Shown here in pieces: positions 43,536 through 53,481 of a DNA stretch of 64,000 nucleotides. The first letter of the stretch is position 1; every line of letters starts with the position of its first letter. Origin of the DNA: an uncultured Paracoccaceae bacterium (GTDB lineage: Bacteria; Pseudomonadota; Alphaproteobacteria; Rhodobacterales; Rhodobacteraceae); the NCBI GenBank assembly GCA_947496605.1, contig CANMDF010000004.1, positions 62,001 to 126,000 on the forward strand, written 5' to 3'. The notes beneath the pieces are model-generated. The model was not told the DNA's origin and ran no database searches. It worked only from the letters and a program-made list of their open reading frames with translations. A program made the position numbers and the translations under genes.

Positions 43536-44270
43536 ATGAAACCTTTCCTTATCCTACAGCTTCGCCCGGAAACTGATGCGTCCGATGACGAATACGCTGC
43601 GATTTTGAACAAGTGCCAGCTGCGACCTGATGAAACCCACCGCATCCGCGTTGACCAACACGACATCCCTATCGATCTGGATGTGAGGGACTATGCTGGC
43701 GTCATCGTCGGGGGCGGGCCAGGGTGCGTCAGTGATCCAAAAGAGACCAAGAGCGATCTAGATGCCCGGACTGAGGGTCAGATCTTGGCACTGATGCCAC
43801 AGATCACCGCCTTGGATCATCCTTTCATGGGCTGTTGCTATGGCCTTGGCATTCTTGCTCACCATTTGGGCGGAGACGTAAGCAAAGAACAATATGGTGA
43901 ACCGGTCGGACCGTCGGATTGCACGATGACAGCCCAAGGGGTCACCGATCCGCTGTTGGCCGGACTTTCACCCGATTTCCAAGCTTTCGTCGGCCACAAA
44001 GAGGCCGTGCAAAGCCTGCCATCTGGTGCGGTGCATCTCGTCAGTTCAGCGCCCTGCCCTTTGCAAATGATCCGCTACGGTGAAAACGTCTACGCAACGC
44101 AGTTTCACCCAGAAGCAGATGCAGGTGACTTTGAACGACGGATTCAGGTCTACCGCAACCATGGCTACTTTCCACCTGAGGACGCTGATCGCTTGGTTGC
44201 GGCCTGCCATGCGGCACAAGTGACAGTACCAGGCGAAATCCTGCGCCGTTTCGCGGCCAGATATAGCTGA
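43536..44270 (+). CDS. Class I glutamine amidotransferase (GMP synthase-like)
   Basis: A 244-aa stand-alone GATase1 domain. The nucleophile Cys is in MGCCYGLGILAHHLGG, and the His/Glu pair in YATQFHPEADAGDF completes the triad. The ATG at 43536 (MKPFLILQLRPETDAS) starts the conserved part. Such proteins are annotated as glutamine amidotransferases of unknown acceptor, some hydrolysing gamma-glutamyl amines. It is divergent from the puc operon and probably unrelated to it. Confidence 0.88.
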   Translation: MKPFLILQLRPETDASDDEYAAILNKCQLRPDETHRIRVDQHDIPIDLDVRDYAGVIVGGGPGCVSDPKETKSDLDARTEGQILALMPQITALDHPFMGCCYGLGILAHHLGGDVSKEQYGEPVGPSDCTMTAQGVTDPLLAGLSPDFQAFVGHKEAVQSLPSGAVHLVSSAPCPLQMIRYGENVYATQFHPEADAGDFERRIQVYRNHGYFPPEDADRLVAACHAAQVTVPGEILRRFAARYS

Positions 44271-44313
44271 GGCATACGCCGTTACCAGCTGGGCAAATGG
44301 GTCATGTCGCAAT

Positions 44314-44345
44314 AAAAAAGCGCGCCGCAGTTGCCTGCGACGCGC
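44314..44345 (-). terminator. Intrinsic terminator of the 5'-nucleotidase gene
   Basis: Read on the minus strand, GCGCG-T-CGCAG pairs with CTGCG-G-CGCGC (10 pairs, one mismatch) around a 4-nt loop, and is followed by six T's. It lies 24 nt past the 5'-nucleotidase stop. On the plus strand it also closes the amidotransferase gene, though with a weaker TTT tail. Confidence 0.85.
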
Positions 44346-44368
44346 TTTCCATTTCAACGCGTACGCGC

Positions 44369-45931
44369 TTACTTCATTGTGATACGGCCATCCGTGTAAG
44401 GCTGGTATGGTGCGTTTGCTGCAATGAACTCTGCAGTGACATCAGCCAGGTCTGGACCAAAGTCATACGCGTTCATCGCGTCTTCAAACATGCTGTACCC
44501 ATCACCGCCATTACGCACATAGTTGTTGGACACAACACCGTATGTGGCAGCGAGATCAATCGCGGCATCACCAACCATGACCTCTGATACCCGTGAACCC
44601 GGCTCTGCTGCGGCATCAACCGTAAAGGACATGCCCGCAACCTGTGGGAAGCGTCCTGCGCCTTCTTCGATTTGGCCGACGCCATTTTCAAGCGCCGCAA
44701 CGATTGCCGCACCTGTCACCTCAAATGTCGACAGCGTGTTCTGGAACGGCAGCACTGTCAGCACCTCACCCATGGTGATTTCACCTGAGTCAATAGATGA
44801 CCGCAGTCCACCACCGTTTTGGATCGCAATCTGGATGCCTTGATCTTTGACGCGGTCAAGCATCGCATCGGCAACAAGGTTACCCATGGAACACTCCATC
44901 GCGCGGCAAACAGCACGGTCACCGTCGATGGCGGCAGCCGCTTCACCGACGACGCGGGTTTTCATTTCCTCAATCGGACCAGCCAATTCGGCAACCCGTG
45001 CGACGGCAGCTTCATCTTCAGCAACGCTTGCGTCCAACAAGATGGTGTCGCCAGTGGCCGATGTCACGTTACCTGCATCATCAAACACAAGTGTCAGGTG
45101 ACCCACATATTTGGAATAGGCATAGGCCTGCACCACTGGCACGCCGTTGACCATGGTTGGATAGGCCATCGCGCCTTCTTCGGTGTTTGAAAACAACGTG
45201 TGCGAGTGACCGCCAACGACCGCGTCAACGCCAGCAACGTCTTCGGCAATCGCCATGTCTTTTGTCATGCCGACGTGTGTCAAAGCGATGATCTTGGAGA
45301 CGCCTTCTGCTTCCAATGCAGCGACATCAGCGGCAAGGCTTTCGCGCTCTTCGGTAAAGATCACAGCGTCAGACGGGCTGGATGTTTCAGCCGTATCCGC
45401 AGCCAAGGCCGAAATGATGCCGATACGCTCGCCACCGATTTCCAGCACAACGTGGTTTTCAACCTGACCTGCCAGAATGTTGGAACTGGACACGTCAATG
45501 TTGCCAGAGATAACAGGGAACGACACCGCATCGGTTAGCTTGCGCAGACCTGCGTCGCCGTCGTCAAATTCGTGGTTACCGACAGCCATGACATCATAGC
45601 CGATCTGCTCCATAAACTCAGCTTCAACATCGCCTTTATAGGTCGTGTACATCAGGCTGCCCTGATACTGATCACCCGCGTCCAGCAGCACAACGTTTTC
45701 GTCAGCCAGCTCAGCACGCAATTCATTAATTTTGGTGATCACACGAGCGATACCGCCAAAGCATTTGCCCTCGGCGTTATCTTCGGCACCACATGTGGAA
45801 TCGAACCGGTTGATCGGTTCAATCCGGCTGTGCAGATCGTTGGTGTGGATGATGTGCAAAGTATAGTCAGCAGAGGCAGTCCCCGCCATCATGGCCAGTG
45901 CACAGGTCGTCGTCATTATACGTGATTTCAT
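44369..45931 (-). CDS. Periplasmic 5'-nucleotidase / 2',3'-cyclic phosphodiesterase family protein
   Basis: A 520-aa exported enzyme (signal MKSRIMTTTCALAMMAGTASA-like, cleaved before DYTLHI). The metallophosphatase domain has the dimetal motifs HTNDLHSRIEP, LLDAGDQYQG, AVGNHEFDDG and GGHSHTLF. The C-terminal nucleotide-binding domain shows AIQNGGGLRSSIDSGEI and YVRNGGDGYSMF. It should release phosphate from extracellular nucleotides. Single gene with its own terminator. Confidence 0.93.
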   Translation of the reverse strand: MKSRIMTTTCALAMMAGTASADYTLHIIHTNDLHSRIEPINRFDSTCGAEDNAEGKCFGGIARVITKINELRAELADENVVLLDAGDQYQGSLMYTTYKGDVEAEFMEQIGYDVMAVGNHEFDDGDAGLRKLTDAVSFPVISGNIDVSSSNILAGQVENHVVLEIGGERIGIISALAADTAETSSPSDAVIFTEERESLAADVAALEAEGVSKIIALTHVGMTKDMAIAEDVAGVDAVVGGHSHTLFSNTEEGAMAYPTMVNGVPVVQAYAYSKYVGHLTLVFDDAGNVTSATGDTILLDASVAEDEAAVARVAELAGPIEEMKTRVVGEAAAAIDGDRAVCRAMECSMGNLVADAMLDRVKDQGIQIAIQNGGGLRSSIDSGEITMGEVLTVLPFQNTLSTFEVTGAAIVAALENGVGQIEEGAGRFPQVAGMSFTVDAAAEPGSRVSEVMVGDAAIDLAATYGVVSNNYVRNGGDGYSMFEDAMNAYDFGPDLADVTAEFIAANAPYQPYTDGRITMK

Positions 45932-46082
45932 TGGATCAAGTCCCCCAAGGTTGGAATAAGCTCAGCTTGGCGAGGCGGTTTGTCAGAGTCAAATCGAATA
46001 ACCAACCAATCGCCCGGCCCTTACGTCAATTGAACGCACCTCGATACTTGACCATTGCATGTGTAAGAGCGATGACACAGCC

Positions 46083-46415
46083 ATGCTGATTTACAAAGTT
46101 TTCCGGTCCGATGAATGGGCCATCTTGCAAGCCGACGGTGAAACAGTCGGAGCACCGATAGATGTGGCCGATGGCTATATCCACTTTTCCACGGCTGACA
46201 CCGTGCAAGAAACTGTTGCGAAGTATTTCGCCGATGTTGATGGTCTATTCCTTTTGGCGGTTGAGACCGAGGGACTTGCGCCACTGAAATGGGAACCTGC
46301 CCGCGAAGACGTGTTGTTCCCGCATCTTTATCGCAAGATGCGCAAGGATGATGTCGTTTGGTCAAAGCCTTTGCCGTTAGTGAACGGCGTCCATCAATTC
46401 CCCGACCTGACATGA
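46083..46415 (+). CDS. DUF952 family protein
   Basis: A 110-aa protein matching DUF952: [15 protein letters not shown], the [20 protein letters not shown] core and [16 protein letters not shown]. The His in GYIHFS is conserved in the family. Function unknown. The ATG at 46083 begins the family core; an in-frame ATG at 46059 is possible. It overlaps pyrD by ATGA. Confidence 0.87.
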   Translation: MLIYKVFRSDEWAILQADGETVGAPIDVADGYIHFSTADTVQETVAKYFADVDGLFLLAVETEGLAPLKWEPAREDVLFPHLYRKMRKDDVVWSKPLPLVNGVHQFPDLT

Positions 46416-47464
46416 AGCTGCTTGAGACAGTTGGCCTTACCGCCCTACGTCAGATTGATCCAGAAGCGGCCCATGGCTTAGCGCTAAAGGCGCTAAACAC
46501 GGGCCTTGGTCCGCGGTCCGGCCCTGTCACGTCAGACCGGCTCAAGACGTCGGTTGCAGGTCTTGATCTACCTAACCCTGTAGGCCTTGCTGCTGGTTTT
46601 GACAAAAACGCGACCGCCCTGCATGCGCTTGCCAAAACGGGCTTTGGTTTTCTAGAGGTCGGTGCCGCCACACCACGTCCGCAACCCGGCAACCCAAAAC
46701 CACGCCTGTTTCGCCTGACCAAAGATCAAGCAGCGATCAACCGTTTCGGGTTTAACAACGACGGGATGGACGCGATAGCGGACAGGCTTGCCAACCGTCC
46801 AGCAGGTGCCGTCATTGGCCTGAACTTAGGTGCCAACAAAGACAGCACAGATAAGGCAGCAGATTTTGCCACCGTTCTCACCTGCTGTGGTCCGGTGGTT
46901 GATTTTGCGACAGTGAATGTTTCTTCCCCCAACACTGAAAAACTACGCGATCTGCAAGGAAAAGCAGCACTCGCTGCATTGCTGGCGGGTGTGGTCGCGG
47001 CACGTGCGGGTTTGTCTAAGGCCATCCCTATCTTTCTGAAGATCGCCCCTGACCTCACCGGCGATGAGATCGCCGAAGTGGCAGACGTTGCCAATGCCTC
47101 CGGAATCGATGCGATCATTGCGACGAATACAACGCTGGACCGTGACGGATTGCACGGGCCACATCAGGCCGAAATGGGTGGGCTGTCTGGCCAACCCCTC
47201 TTTGAGAAATCGACACGCGTCTTAGCGCAGCTATCGGGCCTGACGGACCTGCCGATTATCGGGGTTGGCGGTGTTGGTAACGCGGAACAGGCCTATCAAA
47301 AAATCCGCGCCGGAGCCTCAGCCGTGCAGCTTTACACGGCACTCGTCTACGGCGGTATTTCACTGGCGGGCGACATTGCCCAAGGTCTTGATGATCTTTT
47401 GAAGCGCGACGGGTTTGCCAGTGTGGCTGATGCCGTCGGATCAGGTCGAAGCAACTGGACTTGA
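46412..47464 (+). CDS. pyrD: Dihydroorotate dehydrogenase (quinone), class 2
   Basis: A 350-aa FMN enzyme of pyrimidine synthesis. The N-terminal helices ([20 protein letters not shown]) are those of class 2, membrane-associated enzymes. [13 protein letters not shown], the Ser-bearing [18 protein letters not shown] and the C-terminal phosphate site [20 protein letters not shown] are intact. It starts in the DUF952 stop and ends overlapping the convergent MATE gene by 24 nt. Confidence 0.96.
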   Translation: MKLLETVGLTALRQIDPEAAHGLALKALNTGLGPRSGPVTSDRLKTSVAGLDLPNPVGLAAGFDKNATALHALAKTGFGFLEVGAATPRPQPGNPKPRLFRLTKDQAAINRFGFNNDGMDAIADRLANRPAGAVIGLNLGANKDSTDKAADFATVLTCCGPVVDFATVNVSSPNTEKLRDLQGKAALAALLAGVVAARAGLSKAIPIFLKIAPDLTGDEIAEVADVANASGIDAIIATNTTLDRDGLHGPHQAEMGGLSGQPLFEKSTRVLAQLSGLTDLPIIGVGGVGNAEQAYQKIRAGASAVQLYTALVYGGISLAGDIAQGLDDLLKRDGFASVADAVGSGRSNWT

Positions 47465-48778
47465 GCCGGGTTTATCTGCTTCGGCTTCAAGGGAAGGATA
47501 CTTCCATCCCAATGTCGCACCACGCACAATAAAGCTTAGCAATAGACCCAACCAAAGGCCGTGGTTCTGGAAAACCGCCATCAAAGGTACAACGGCAGCA
47601 AAGTAAATCAACGTGGAAATCAACATCATGTTGCGCATGTCTTTGGTGCGGGTCGCCCCAATAAATATCCCGTCCAACATCCAAGCCGCGACGCCCACGA
47701 TGGGTGCGGCCACCATATACGGCAGATAGGTCCGGGCGACGTCGCGCACCTCTGGCGCTGTTGTCATGACGTCAATGATCGCCCCGCCAAAGAGCGCAAA
47801 TGAAACCGCGAGGCCGGCACAAACAATGCCACCCCACAGACTGCTTAACACCGCACTTCTGCGCAAAGCCGCCCGCGCCCGTGCGCCCAGCGCTTGGCCG
47901 ACCAATGCCTCGGCAGAAAAAGCAAACCCGTCCAATGCGTAGGCCGTCACCTGCAAGAACTGCATCAGGATTTGATTGGCCGCTAACTGCACATCGCCAA
48001 AATCAGCACCGAAGAATAGAAAACTGACAAAGATCGCCTGCAGCAGCACCGACCGGATCAAGATGTCCGAGTTGACCAGCGCCATGTGTTTCAGGCGCAC
48101 AACATCAAAAACACGCGCGGCAGACAGCCAAGCGGCACCGCCAAAAACACCACGGCAGAACCAAAGACCCAAAGCCAAACCGCCCCATTCCGCCAGAAAC
48201 GTAGCCCATGCGACGCCTTCTATGCCCCAACCCAGCTCTAAACCCAGAAAGAAACTCAGCGCGATATTGGCCCCGTTCATACCCACTTGGATCACCAGAA
48301 CGGCGCGCGTGCGTTCTTGCGCGATCAACCACCCTGTTATGCCATACAGCGCGATTGTTGCCGGGGCCGACCAAATCCGGATCACCATATAGTCACGTGC
48401 CAATGCTTCGACCTCGGCACTTGCGGGCGACACCCAAAACGCACCTTGGAAGATCGCAAATTGGGCCACGATCATCACCAGACCCGCCGAGACCCCGATC
48501 AGCAGCGCGCGCGATAGCAACGCATCAACCTCATCCGCGTCCCCTGCCCCCGCCGCTTGTGAGGTCAGACCCGTCGTACCCATCCGCAGAAAACCAAATA
48601 TCCAATAGACGGACGACAGAATGATTGCACCGATGCCAACCGCGCCAATCGGGGCGGCTTCACCCAACTGTCCGACCACGGCGGTATCAACCACACCAAG
48701 GATCGGCACCGTCGCGTTCGACAACACGATCGGCAGTGCAATCGCCAGGACGCGGCGGTGGGTTAGCAGGTCAGCCAT
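47441..48778 (-). CDS. MATE-family efflux transporter (DinF-like)
   Basis: A 445-aa protein with 12 predicted membrane helices. The N-terminal [20 protein letters not shown] and [20 protein letters not shown], plus a later [20 protein letters not shown], are characteristic of DinF-type MATE exporters, which expel drugs or organic cations using ion gradients. The ATG at 48778 overlaps the upstream thioesterase stop by 8 nt. Its 3' end overlaps pyrD on the other strand. Confidence 0.92.
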   Translation of the reverse strand: MADLLTHRRVLAIALPIVLSNATVPILGVVDTAVVGQLGEAAPIGAVGIGAIILSSVYWIFGFLRMGTTGLTSQAAGAGDADEVDALLSRALLIGVSAGLVMIVAQFAIFQGAFWVSPASAEVEALARDYMVIRIWSAPATIALYGITGWLIAQERTRAVLVIQVGMNGANIALSFFLGLELGWGIEGVAWATFLAEWGGLALGLWFCRGVFGGAAWLSAARVFDVVRLKHMALVNSDILIRSVLLQAIFVSFLFFGADFGDVQLAANQILMQFLQVTAYALDGFAFSAEALVGQALGARARAALRRSAVLSSLWGGIVCAGLAVSFALFGGAIIDVMTTAPEVRDVARTYLPYMVAAPIVGVAAWMLDGIFIGATRTKDMRNMMLISTLIYFAAVVPLMAVFQNHGLWLGLLLSFIVRGATLGWKYPSLEAEADKPGSSPVAST

Positions 48779-49265
48779 CACGTTCTGGCATCAAGAAATG
48801 CCCGGTGGCCGATGCAAACAAGCGGCTGCGATTGTCCTGCCATGTCTCTACATGCACCGACGCATATCGACGACCAGAGCGGTTGACCCGCGCCCGCGCG
48901 TAGGCATCACGCGGCAGGCCAGAGCGCAGATAATCAACAGTAAAGTCAATCGTCTTGGGCAGCTTGATGCGCGGCGCGTCATCGCTGACTTTGCCTGCTT
49001 CCATGTCTTCCCAGATCATTTGCCAACTCAACTCAACAATCGCCGTGACCTCCATGAAGGCCGCCGTGACACCGCCATGGATGGCCGGCAGCATGGGATT
49101 GCCGATCAGTTTGTCAGCATAAGGCAGAACCGCGGTCAATTCATCGCCGCGCCTGTCAATCTGAATACCCAGAAATTGAATATAGGGCACACCAGATACC
49201 AGCTTTTGCAACGTGGCATCGCGGCGTTGTTTGATGACTTGAACAGGTTCTGGACGCTTACTCAC
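48771..49265 (-). CDS. PaaI-family hotdog thioesterase (1)
   Basis: A 164-aa hotdog-fold protein. [20 protein letters not shown] contains the HGG loop found in PaaI-like acyl-CoA thioesterases, and [20 protein letters not shown] is the matching strand region. It follows a paralogous gene with an ATGA overlap and precedes the MATE exporter. The two thioesterases may form a hetero-oligomer (inference). Confidence 0.88.
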   Translation of the reverse strand: MSKRPEPVQVIKQRRDATLQKLVSGVPYIQFLGIQIDRRGDELTAVLPYADKLIGNPMLPAIHGGVTAAFMEVTAIVELSWQMIWEDMEAGKVSDDAPRIKLPKTIDFTVDYLRSGLPRDAYARARVNRSGRRYASVHVETWQDNRSRLFASATGHFLMPERDG

Positions 49266-49708
49266 GATTTCGCCCTCTCAATGGTAAAAGCACCAGTCGC
49301 CGTTGCGACCGGACGCGTGGGATCAGCATCAACCGCGGTAGCGCGGACAAAAGCAACCGAGCGGGTCACGTGATAGCATTCGGCCGTTGCCGTTATGCGG
49401 TCACCGGGGGTGGCGGAGCGCATATAGTCGATCCGCAAATCCAAGGTCGCTGTCGCAACCGGAGAAGCGGGGTGCGCCATCACGGCCGCCCCTGCACAGG
49501 TATCCATCAACGCTGAAACAGCACCGCCATGAATGACACCCGTTTCAGGATCACCAACAAAACGCGGGTCATAGTCCATGCCGATCACGGCTTTGCCGTC
49601 TTCAATTTCCGTCAGTTGCATTCCCAACTCAATCGCATGCGGGATCGCTTCGATGAATTGTCGGGCCAAGACATCGCGTCGGGTCTTTTGGGCATCTGAC
49701 ATGTGCAC
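49262..49708 (-). CDS. PaaI-family hotdog thioesterase (2)
   Basis: A 148-aa paralogue: [20 protein letters not shown] carries the HGG motif with the following Asp used in catalysis by PaaI-type enzymes, and [20 protein letters not shown] the conserved strand. The substrate is an acyl-CoA of unknown type. First gene of a three-gene minus-strand unit, divergent from a MerR regulator. Confidence 0.9.
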   Translation of the reverse strand: MHMSDAQKTRRDVLARQFIEAIPHAIELGMQLTEIEDGKAVIGMDYDPRFVGDPETGVIHGGAVSALMDTCAGAAVMAHPASPVATATLDLRIDYMRSATPGDRITATAECYHVTRSVAFVRATAVDADPTRPVATATGAFTIERAKS

Positions 49709-49825
49709 TCCTCATCTTTCATCTTATTGGGTACATATGATTGCGCCGATTGACCACCTGCCACTCGCATCACGCTGTTGCCCCAATTCAAGCTTAGCGT
49801 TACGATTGGCTTAAGGGAGAGATAC

Positions 49826-50194
49826 ATGTCGGACACACGCTTAACATTTAAAGAGATGTGCGCGAAATTCGATGTCACGCCACGTACGTTGCGCTACTAC
49901 GAATACATTGAACTGCTAACCCCAGAAAAAGAAGGCCGGTCGCGCTTTTATGGCGCGAAAGAACTGGCGCGTATGACCCTGATCTTACGTGGACGGCGGT
50001 TTGGATTCTCTTTGGAAGATATCCGGCAATGGCTGATGATTTATGAAAACGAAGGCACCCAAGCGCAAATGCAAGAATGGGTGGCCCTCGCTGATCGGCA
50101 GTTAGTGGAACTCGCCGAACAACAAAGGCAATTGGAAGACACGATTTCAGAACTACGCAATCTCCGGGACACGACAGCCAAAACGCTGAGCTAG
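49826..50194 (+). CDS. MerR-family transcriptional regulator (1)
   Basis: A 122-aa regulator: MSDTRLTFKEMCAKFDVTPR and TLRYYEYIELLTPEKEGRSR form the winged helix-turn-helix, then a coiled-coil dimerisation helix from residue ~75. It lacks metal-binding cysteines. AGGGAGAG before this ATG excludes the longer frame from 49778. It is a close relative of the second MerR gene 325 bp downstream, suggesting local duplication. Confidence 0.92.
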   Translation: MSDTRLTFKEMCAKFDVTPRTLRYYEYIELLTPEKEGRSRFYGAKELARMTLILRGRRFGFSLEDIRQWLMIYENEGTQAQMQEWVALADRQLVELAEQQRQLEDTISELRNLRDTTAKTLS

Positions 50195-50518
50195 ACTTCT
50201 TTGCCAGCTCACTTAGGCGTCACATTGACGTCATCGGGCACGGGTTTTTGCCGAAAATCACAGCCTGATTCACACGCAATGGTGGCCGGTCAGATTGACA
50301 GCTCTTCCCGCAAACCCCTTTTAAAAGCGCTTTGGGGGGAATAATTGAAATTCTTCCCCGTTTTTTTATTGCGCATGACCCAGCGTCATCTTTGCTGACC
50401 TTTCGTCAACCTGTTCGTGACGCCACGTTACGTTTACGTGAACGTCAACTTTGCTTGTATAGTCGTCTCATCCTTCGCAAGTGCGTGGCATTGAAACACG
50501 CATAAAAGGAATGGAACG
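50195..50518 (+). promoter_or_regulatory. 324-bp intergenic region with the beta-oxidation cluster promoter
   Basis: No gene. The last third holds a palindrome and a candidate promoter described separately. GC-rich spacer with a TTTTTTT run near 50363 makes up the rest. Confidence 0.6.
50430..50463 (+). promoter_or_regulatory. MerR-type promoter and operator of the beta-oxidation cluster
   Basis: ACGTTTACGTGAACGT (50430-50445) is symmetrical at 14 of 16 positions. A -35-like TTTACG (50433-50438) and a -10 TATAGT (50458-50463) are 19 bp apart, the long spacing typical of MerR-controlled promoters, with the palindrome covering the -35 box and spacer. The sequence resembles sites described for LiuR-type regulators of fatty acid and branched-chain amino acid use. 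The adjacent MerR gene is the likely regulator. Confidence 0.55.
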
Positions 50519-50920
50519 ATGACGACTGAAACACTTAACATTCGGCAGATGTGTGACGCATTTGATGTGACGCCACGCACGCTTCGCTTTTACGAAGCCA
50601 AAGAACTGCTGTTCCCTGTCCGTGAAGGGCAAAAGCGCCTGTTCACCAAGCGCGACCGCGCACGCCTCAAGCTGATCCTGCGCGGCAAGCGCTTTGGTTT
50701 CTCGCTCGAGGAGATCCGCCAATTGCTCGACCTGTACCATATGGACGACGAGCAAGAGGTGCAGCTGTCGAAAACATATGTCCTTGCCGAACGCCACCTT
50801 GCCGACATGGAGGCCCAGAAGGCCGAGTTGGAAGAAGCGATTGGCGAGCTGAAAGAACAAATGGCTTGGGGCGCTGAAAAGCTGACCAAGCTGGCCAAAG
50901 AGAAAACGGTCGCGGCCTAA
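50519..50920 (+). CDS. MerR-family transcriptional regulator (2), beta-oxidation cluster
   Basis: A 133-aa regulator: [20 protein letters not shown] and [17 protein letters not shown] make the helix-turn-helix and wing, followed by [20 protein letters not shown] and a long coiled coil. No effector cysteines. It stands first in a block with an acyl-CoA dehydrogenase, thiolase and FadB, so it likely senses acyl-CoA or a CoA ester (inference) and controls the cluster through the palindrome at 50430-50445. Confidence 0.92.
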   Translation: MTTETLNIRQMCDAFDVTPRTLRFYEAKELLFPVREGQKRLFTKRDRARLKLILRGKRFGFSLEEIRQLLDLYHMDDEQEVQLSKTYVLAERHLADMEAQKAELEEAIGELKEQMAWGAEKLTKLAKEKTVAA

Positions 50921-50964
50921 ATCAGGCTGCCGCCACCCAACACTATAAGACGGAGAGACACCCG

Positions 50965-52740
50965 ATGCCGATCTACAACGCACCAAACAAAGACATCCAG
51001 TTTGTACTGCACGACCTATTGAAGGTCTCAGAGCAGGACATTCCAGGGTTTGAAGACCTTGACCGTGACTTTACCAATGCTGTTGTTGAAGAGGCAGGCA
51101 AGGTAGCGACCGAAGTGCTGCACCCGCTGAACATCGTGGGTGACACTGAGGGTTGCGTCATGGAGAATGGTGTTGTCCGTACGCCGACGGGTTTCAAAGA
51201 AGCCTTTGCACAGATGAAAGATGGCGGTTGGACCGCGATGGATTGCGATCCTGAATATGGCGGACAGGGTCTGCCTTACGTGATGCACACGGCCGCTCAG
51301 GAAACATTCGTGTCTTCCAACATGGCGTTCCAGATGTATCAGGGTCTGACCCACGGTGCATACTCTGCGATCTATGCGCATGGCTCGGACGAGCAAAAAC
51401 AAAAATTCCTGCCCAAGATGGTGTCTTGTGAATGGACGGGCACAATGAACCTGACAGAGCCACACTGCGGCACTGATCTGGGTTTGATGCGCACCAAGGC
51501 TGTGCCACAGGACAATGGGTCTTACAAAATCTCTGGCCAGAAGATCTTTATCTCTGCTGGTGAGCACGACATGGCGGATAACATCATCCATCTTGTGTTG
51601 GCGAAAATCCAAGGTGGTCCCGAAGGCATCAAAGGTGTGTCCCTCTTTATTGTGCCAAAGTTCCTTGTGAATGACGATGGTTCCCTTGGTGCACGCAACG
51701 GTGCGACTTGCGGCAAGATCGAAGAAAAGATGGGCATCCACGGTAACTCGACTTGCGTGATGAACTACGACGAAGCCGAAGGCTATCTGATCGGTGAAGA
51801 GCATAAAGGCATGCGTGCGATGTTCACAATGATGAACGAAGCCCGTTTAGGTGTAGGCCTGCAAGGCTATGCCCAAGCCGAAAGCGCCTATCAAAATGCG
51901 GTGGCTTACGCGAACGACCGCCTGCAAGGGCGCGATGTGACTGGGGCAAAGAACCCTGACGGGCCTGCCGATCCACTGATCGTGCACCCCGATATTCGCC
52001 GTAACCTGATGGATCAAAAATCATTTGTTGAGGGCGCACGTGCCTTCACATTCTGGGGCGCCTATCTGATCGACCGCGCACACAAGAACCAAGACGCCGA
52101 GGCAGATGGCCTGATTTCATTGATGACCCCCGTTATCAAAGGCTTCCTGACTGACAAAGGCTTTGAATACGCTACTGCGGCTCAGCAGGTTTACGGCGGA
52201 CATGGGTACATCGAAGAATGGGGCATGTCCCAATATGCCCGCGACGCACGTATCGCAATGATCTACGAGGGTGCCAATGGCGTGCAGGCGCTTGACCTTG
52301 TAGGCCGCAAGCTGGCGCAGGATGGCGGCAAACATGTGATGGCGTTCTTTGACATGGTCAAAACCTTCATCAAGGAAAACGAAGGCAATGAGGCGCTGAA
52401 CAAAGAGTTCCTGACACCGCTGAAAGCAGCGTCCAAGGATCTGCAGGCCGCTGGCATGTACTTTATGCAGAACGCCACTAAGCCGAATAATGCGCTGTCC
52501 GGGTCTTATGATTTCATGCACATGATGGGCCACGTCTGCCTTGGCCTGATGTGGGCACGTATGGCGAAAGCTGCGATGGAAGCCTTAGAAAAAGGTGCAT
52601 CTGACACCGAATTCTACGAAACCAAGATCGCAACTGGCCGCTATTACATGGCGCGCCAATTGCCAGCCACAGCGATGCACCTTTCGCGCATCAACACCGG
52701 CGGCGATACAATCATGGCGTTAGAGGCCGCAAGCTTCTAA
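50965..52740 (+). CDS. Acyl-CoA dehydrogenase (FadE-type)
   Basis: A 591-aa FAD enzyme. The N-terminal and middle domains show GYAGQGLP-like [35 protein letters not shown] and [15 protein letters not shown]. The C-terminal catalytic region contains [20 protein letters not shown] with the expected Glu, then an additional ~100-residue domain typical of this long class. It catalyses the first step of fatty acid beta-oxidation; chain length is not evident. GGAGAG precedes the ATG. Confidence 0.93.
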   Translation: MPIYNAPNKDIQFVLHDLLKVSEQDIPGFEDLDRDFTNAVVEEAGKVATEVLHPLNIVGDTEGCVMENGVVRTPTGFKEAFAQMKDGGWTAMDCDPEYGGQGLPYVMHTAAQETFVSSNMAFQMYQGLTHGAYSAIYAHGSDEQKQKFLPKMVSCEWTGTMNLTEPHCGTDLGLMRTKAVPQDNGSYKISGQKIFISAGEHDMADNIIHLVLAKIQGGPEGIKGVSLFIVPKFLVNDDGSLGARNGATCGKIEEKMGIHGNSTCVMNYDEAEGYLIGEEHKGMRAMFTMMNEARLGVGLQGYAQAESAYQNAVAYANDRLQGRDVTGAKNPDGPADPLIVHPDIRRNLMDQKSFVEGARAFTFWGAYLIDRAHKNQDAEADGLISLMTPVIKGFLTDKGFEYATAAQQVYGGHGYIEEWGMSQYARDARIAMIYEGANGVQALDLVGRKLAQDGGKHVMAFFDMVKTFIKENEGNEALNKEFLTPLKAASKDLQAAGMYFMQNATKPNNALSGSYDFMHMMGHVCLGLMWARMAKAAMEALEKGASDTEFYETKIATGRYYMARQLPATAMHLSRINTGGDTIMALEAASF

Positions 52741-52746
52741 GCTTCG

Positions 52747-52776
52747 TAAGGGTGCGGTGATGTCATCGCGCCCTTA
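52747..52776 (+). other. Hairpin between the acyl-CoA dehydrogenase and GST genes
   Basis: TAAGGGTGCGGTG pairs with the following CATCGCGCCCTTA region through 13 base pairs (two of them G-T) around the loop ATGT, starting 7 nt after the dehydrogenase stop. No T-run follows. It probably processes or partly terminates the transcript. Confidence 0.55.
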
Positions 52777-52827
52777 TCGGATTTCCACATTCCGGAAATC
52801 CCCCGCTTGGGTTGGGAGGCCTGCAAG

Positions 52828-53454
52828 ATGACCATGAAACTGTATTGCTTTGGTGAAAGCGGCAACGCTTACAAAGCCGCCCTGACCCTCACCCTTGCTG
52901 ACGCCGAATGGGAGCCCGTTTTCGTGGACTTCTTCAAAGGTGAAAGCCGAAGCCCTGAGTTTCGCGCGTTGAACGTCATGGGGGAAGTGCCCGTGCTGGA
53001 AGATGGCGAAATGGTCCTGACCCAATCAGGTGTTATCCAAGACTACATCAGTTCCAAGACCGGCAAACTGGGTGGCCGTTCCGCCGCCGAGCGCCGTGAA
53101 GTACTGCGCTGGATGTTCTTTGATAACCACAAAGTGTCTGGCGTTGCGGGTCCCTTGCGGTTCAACATGAATTTCCTGTCCGAGGACAAACGCAACGCCG
53201 ATGTGAACAATTTCATGGCCATGCGCCTCGCTTCAGCTTTGAAGATCATGGAGACGCAATTGGCCGCTACCGCATGGCTCGCTGGTGACGATATCACAAT
53301 CGCGGACATCGCGTGCGCTGGTTACCTGTTTTACCCCGAAGGTTTCACCTTCGACCGTGCCGATTACCCGAATATCAATCGCTGGCTGGACGCAATCGCG
53401 GCCCAGCCCGGTTGGAAACACCCTTATGACTTGATGCCGCGCGCCCTTGGCTAA
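52828..53454 (+). CDS. Glutathione S-transferase family protein
   Basis: A 208-aa GST. The thioredoxin-like N-terminal domain (MKLYCFGESGNAYKAALTL) is followed by VMGEVPVLEDGEMVLTQSGV, containing the cis-Pro and the glutathione-contacting Gln-Ser. The helical C-terminal domain has the folding motif GDDITIADIACAG. GGGAGG before the ATG at 52828 supports the start. Sits inside the beta-oxidation cluster; substrate unknown. Confidence 0.92.
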   Translation: MTMKLYCFGESGNAYKAALTLTLADAEWEPVFVDFFKGESRSPEFRALNVMGEVPVLEDGEMVLTQSGVIQDYISSKTGKLGGRSAAERREVLRWMFFDNHKVSGVAGPLRFNMNFLSEDKRNADVNNFMAMRLASALKIMETQLAATAWLAGDDITIADIACAGYLFYPEGFTFDRADYPNINRWLDAIAAQPGWKHPYDLMPRALG

Positions 53455-53481
53455 CGCGGACTTAAATACCCGGAGGACCCT

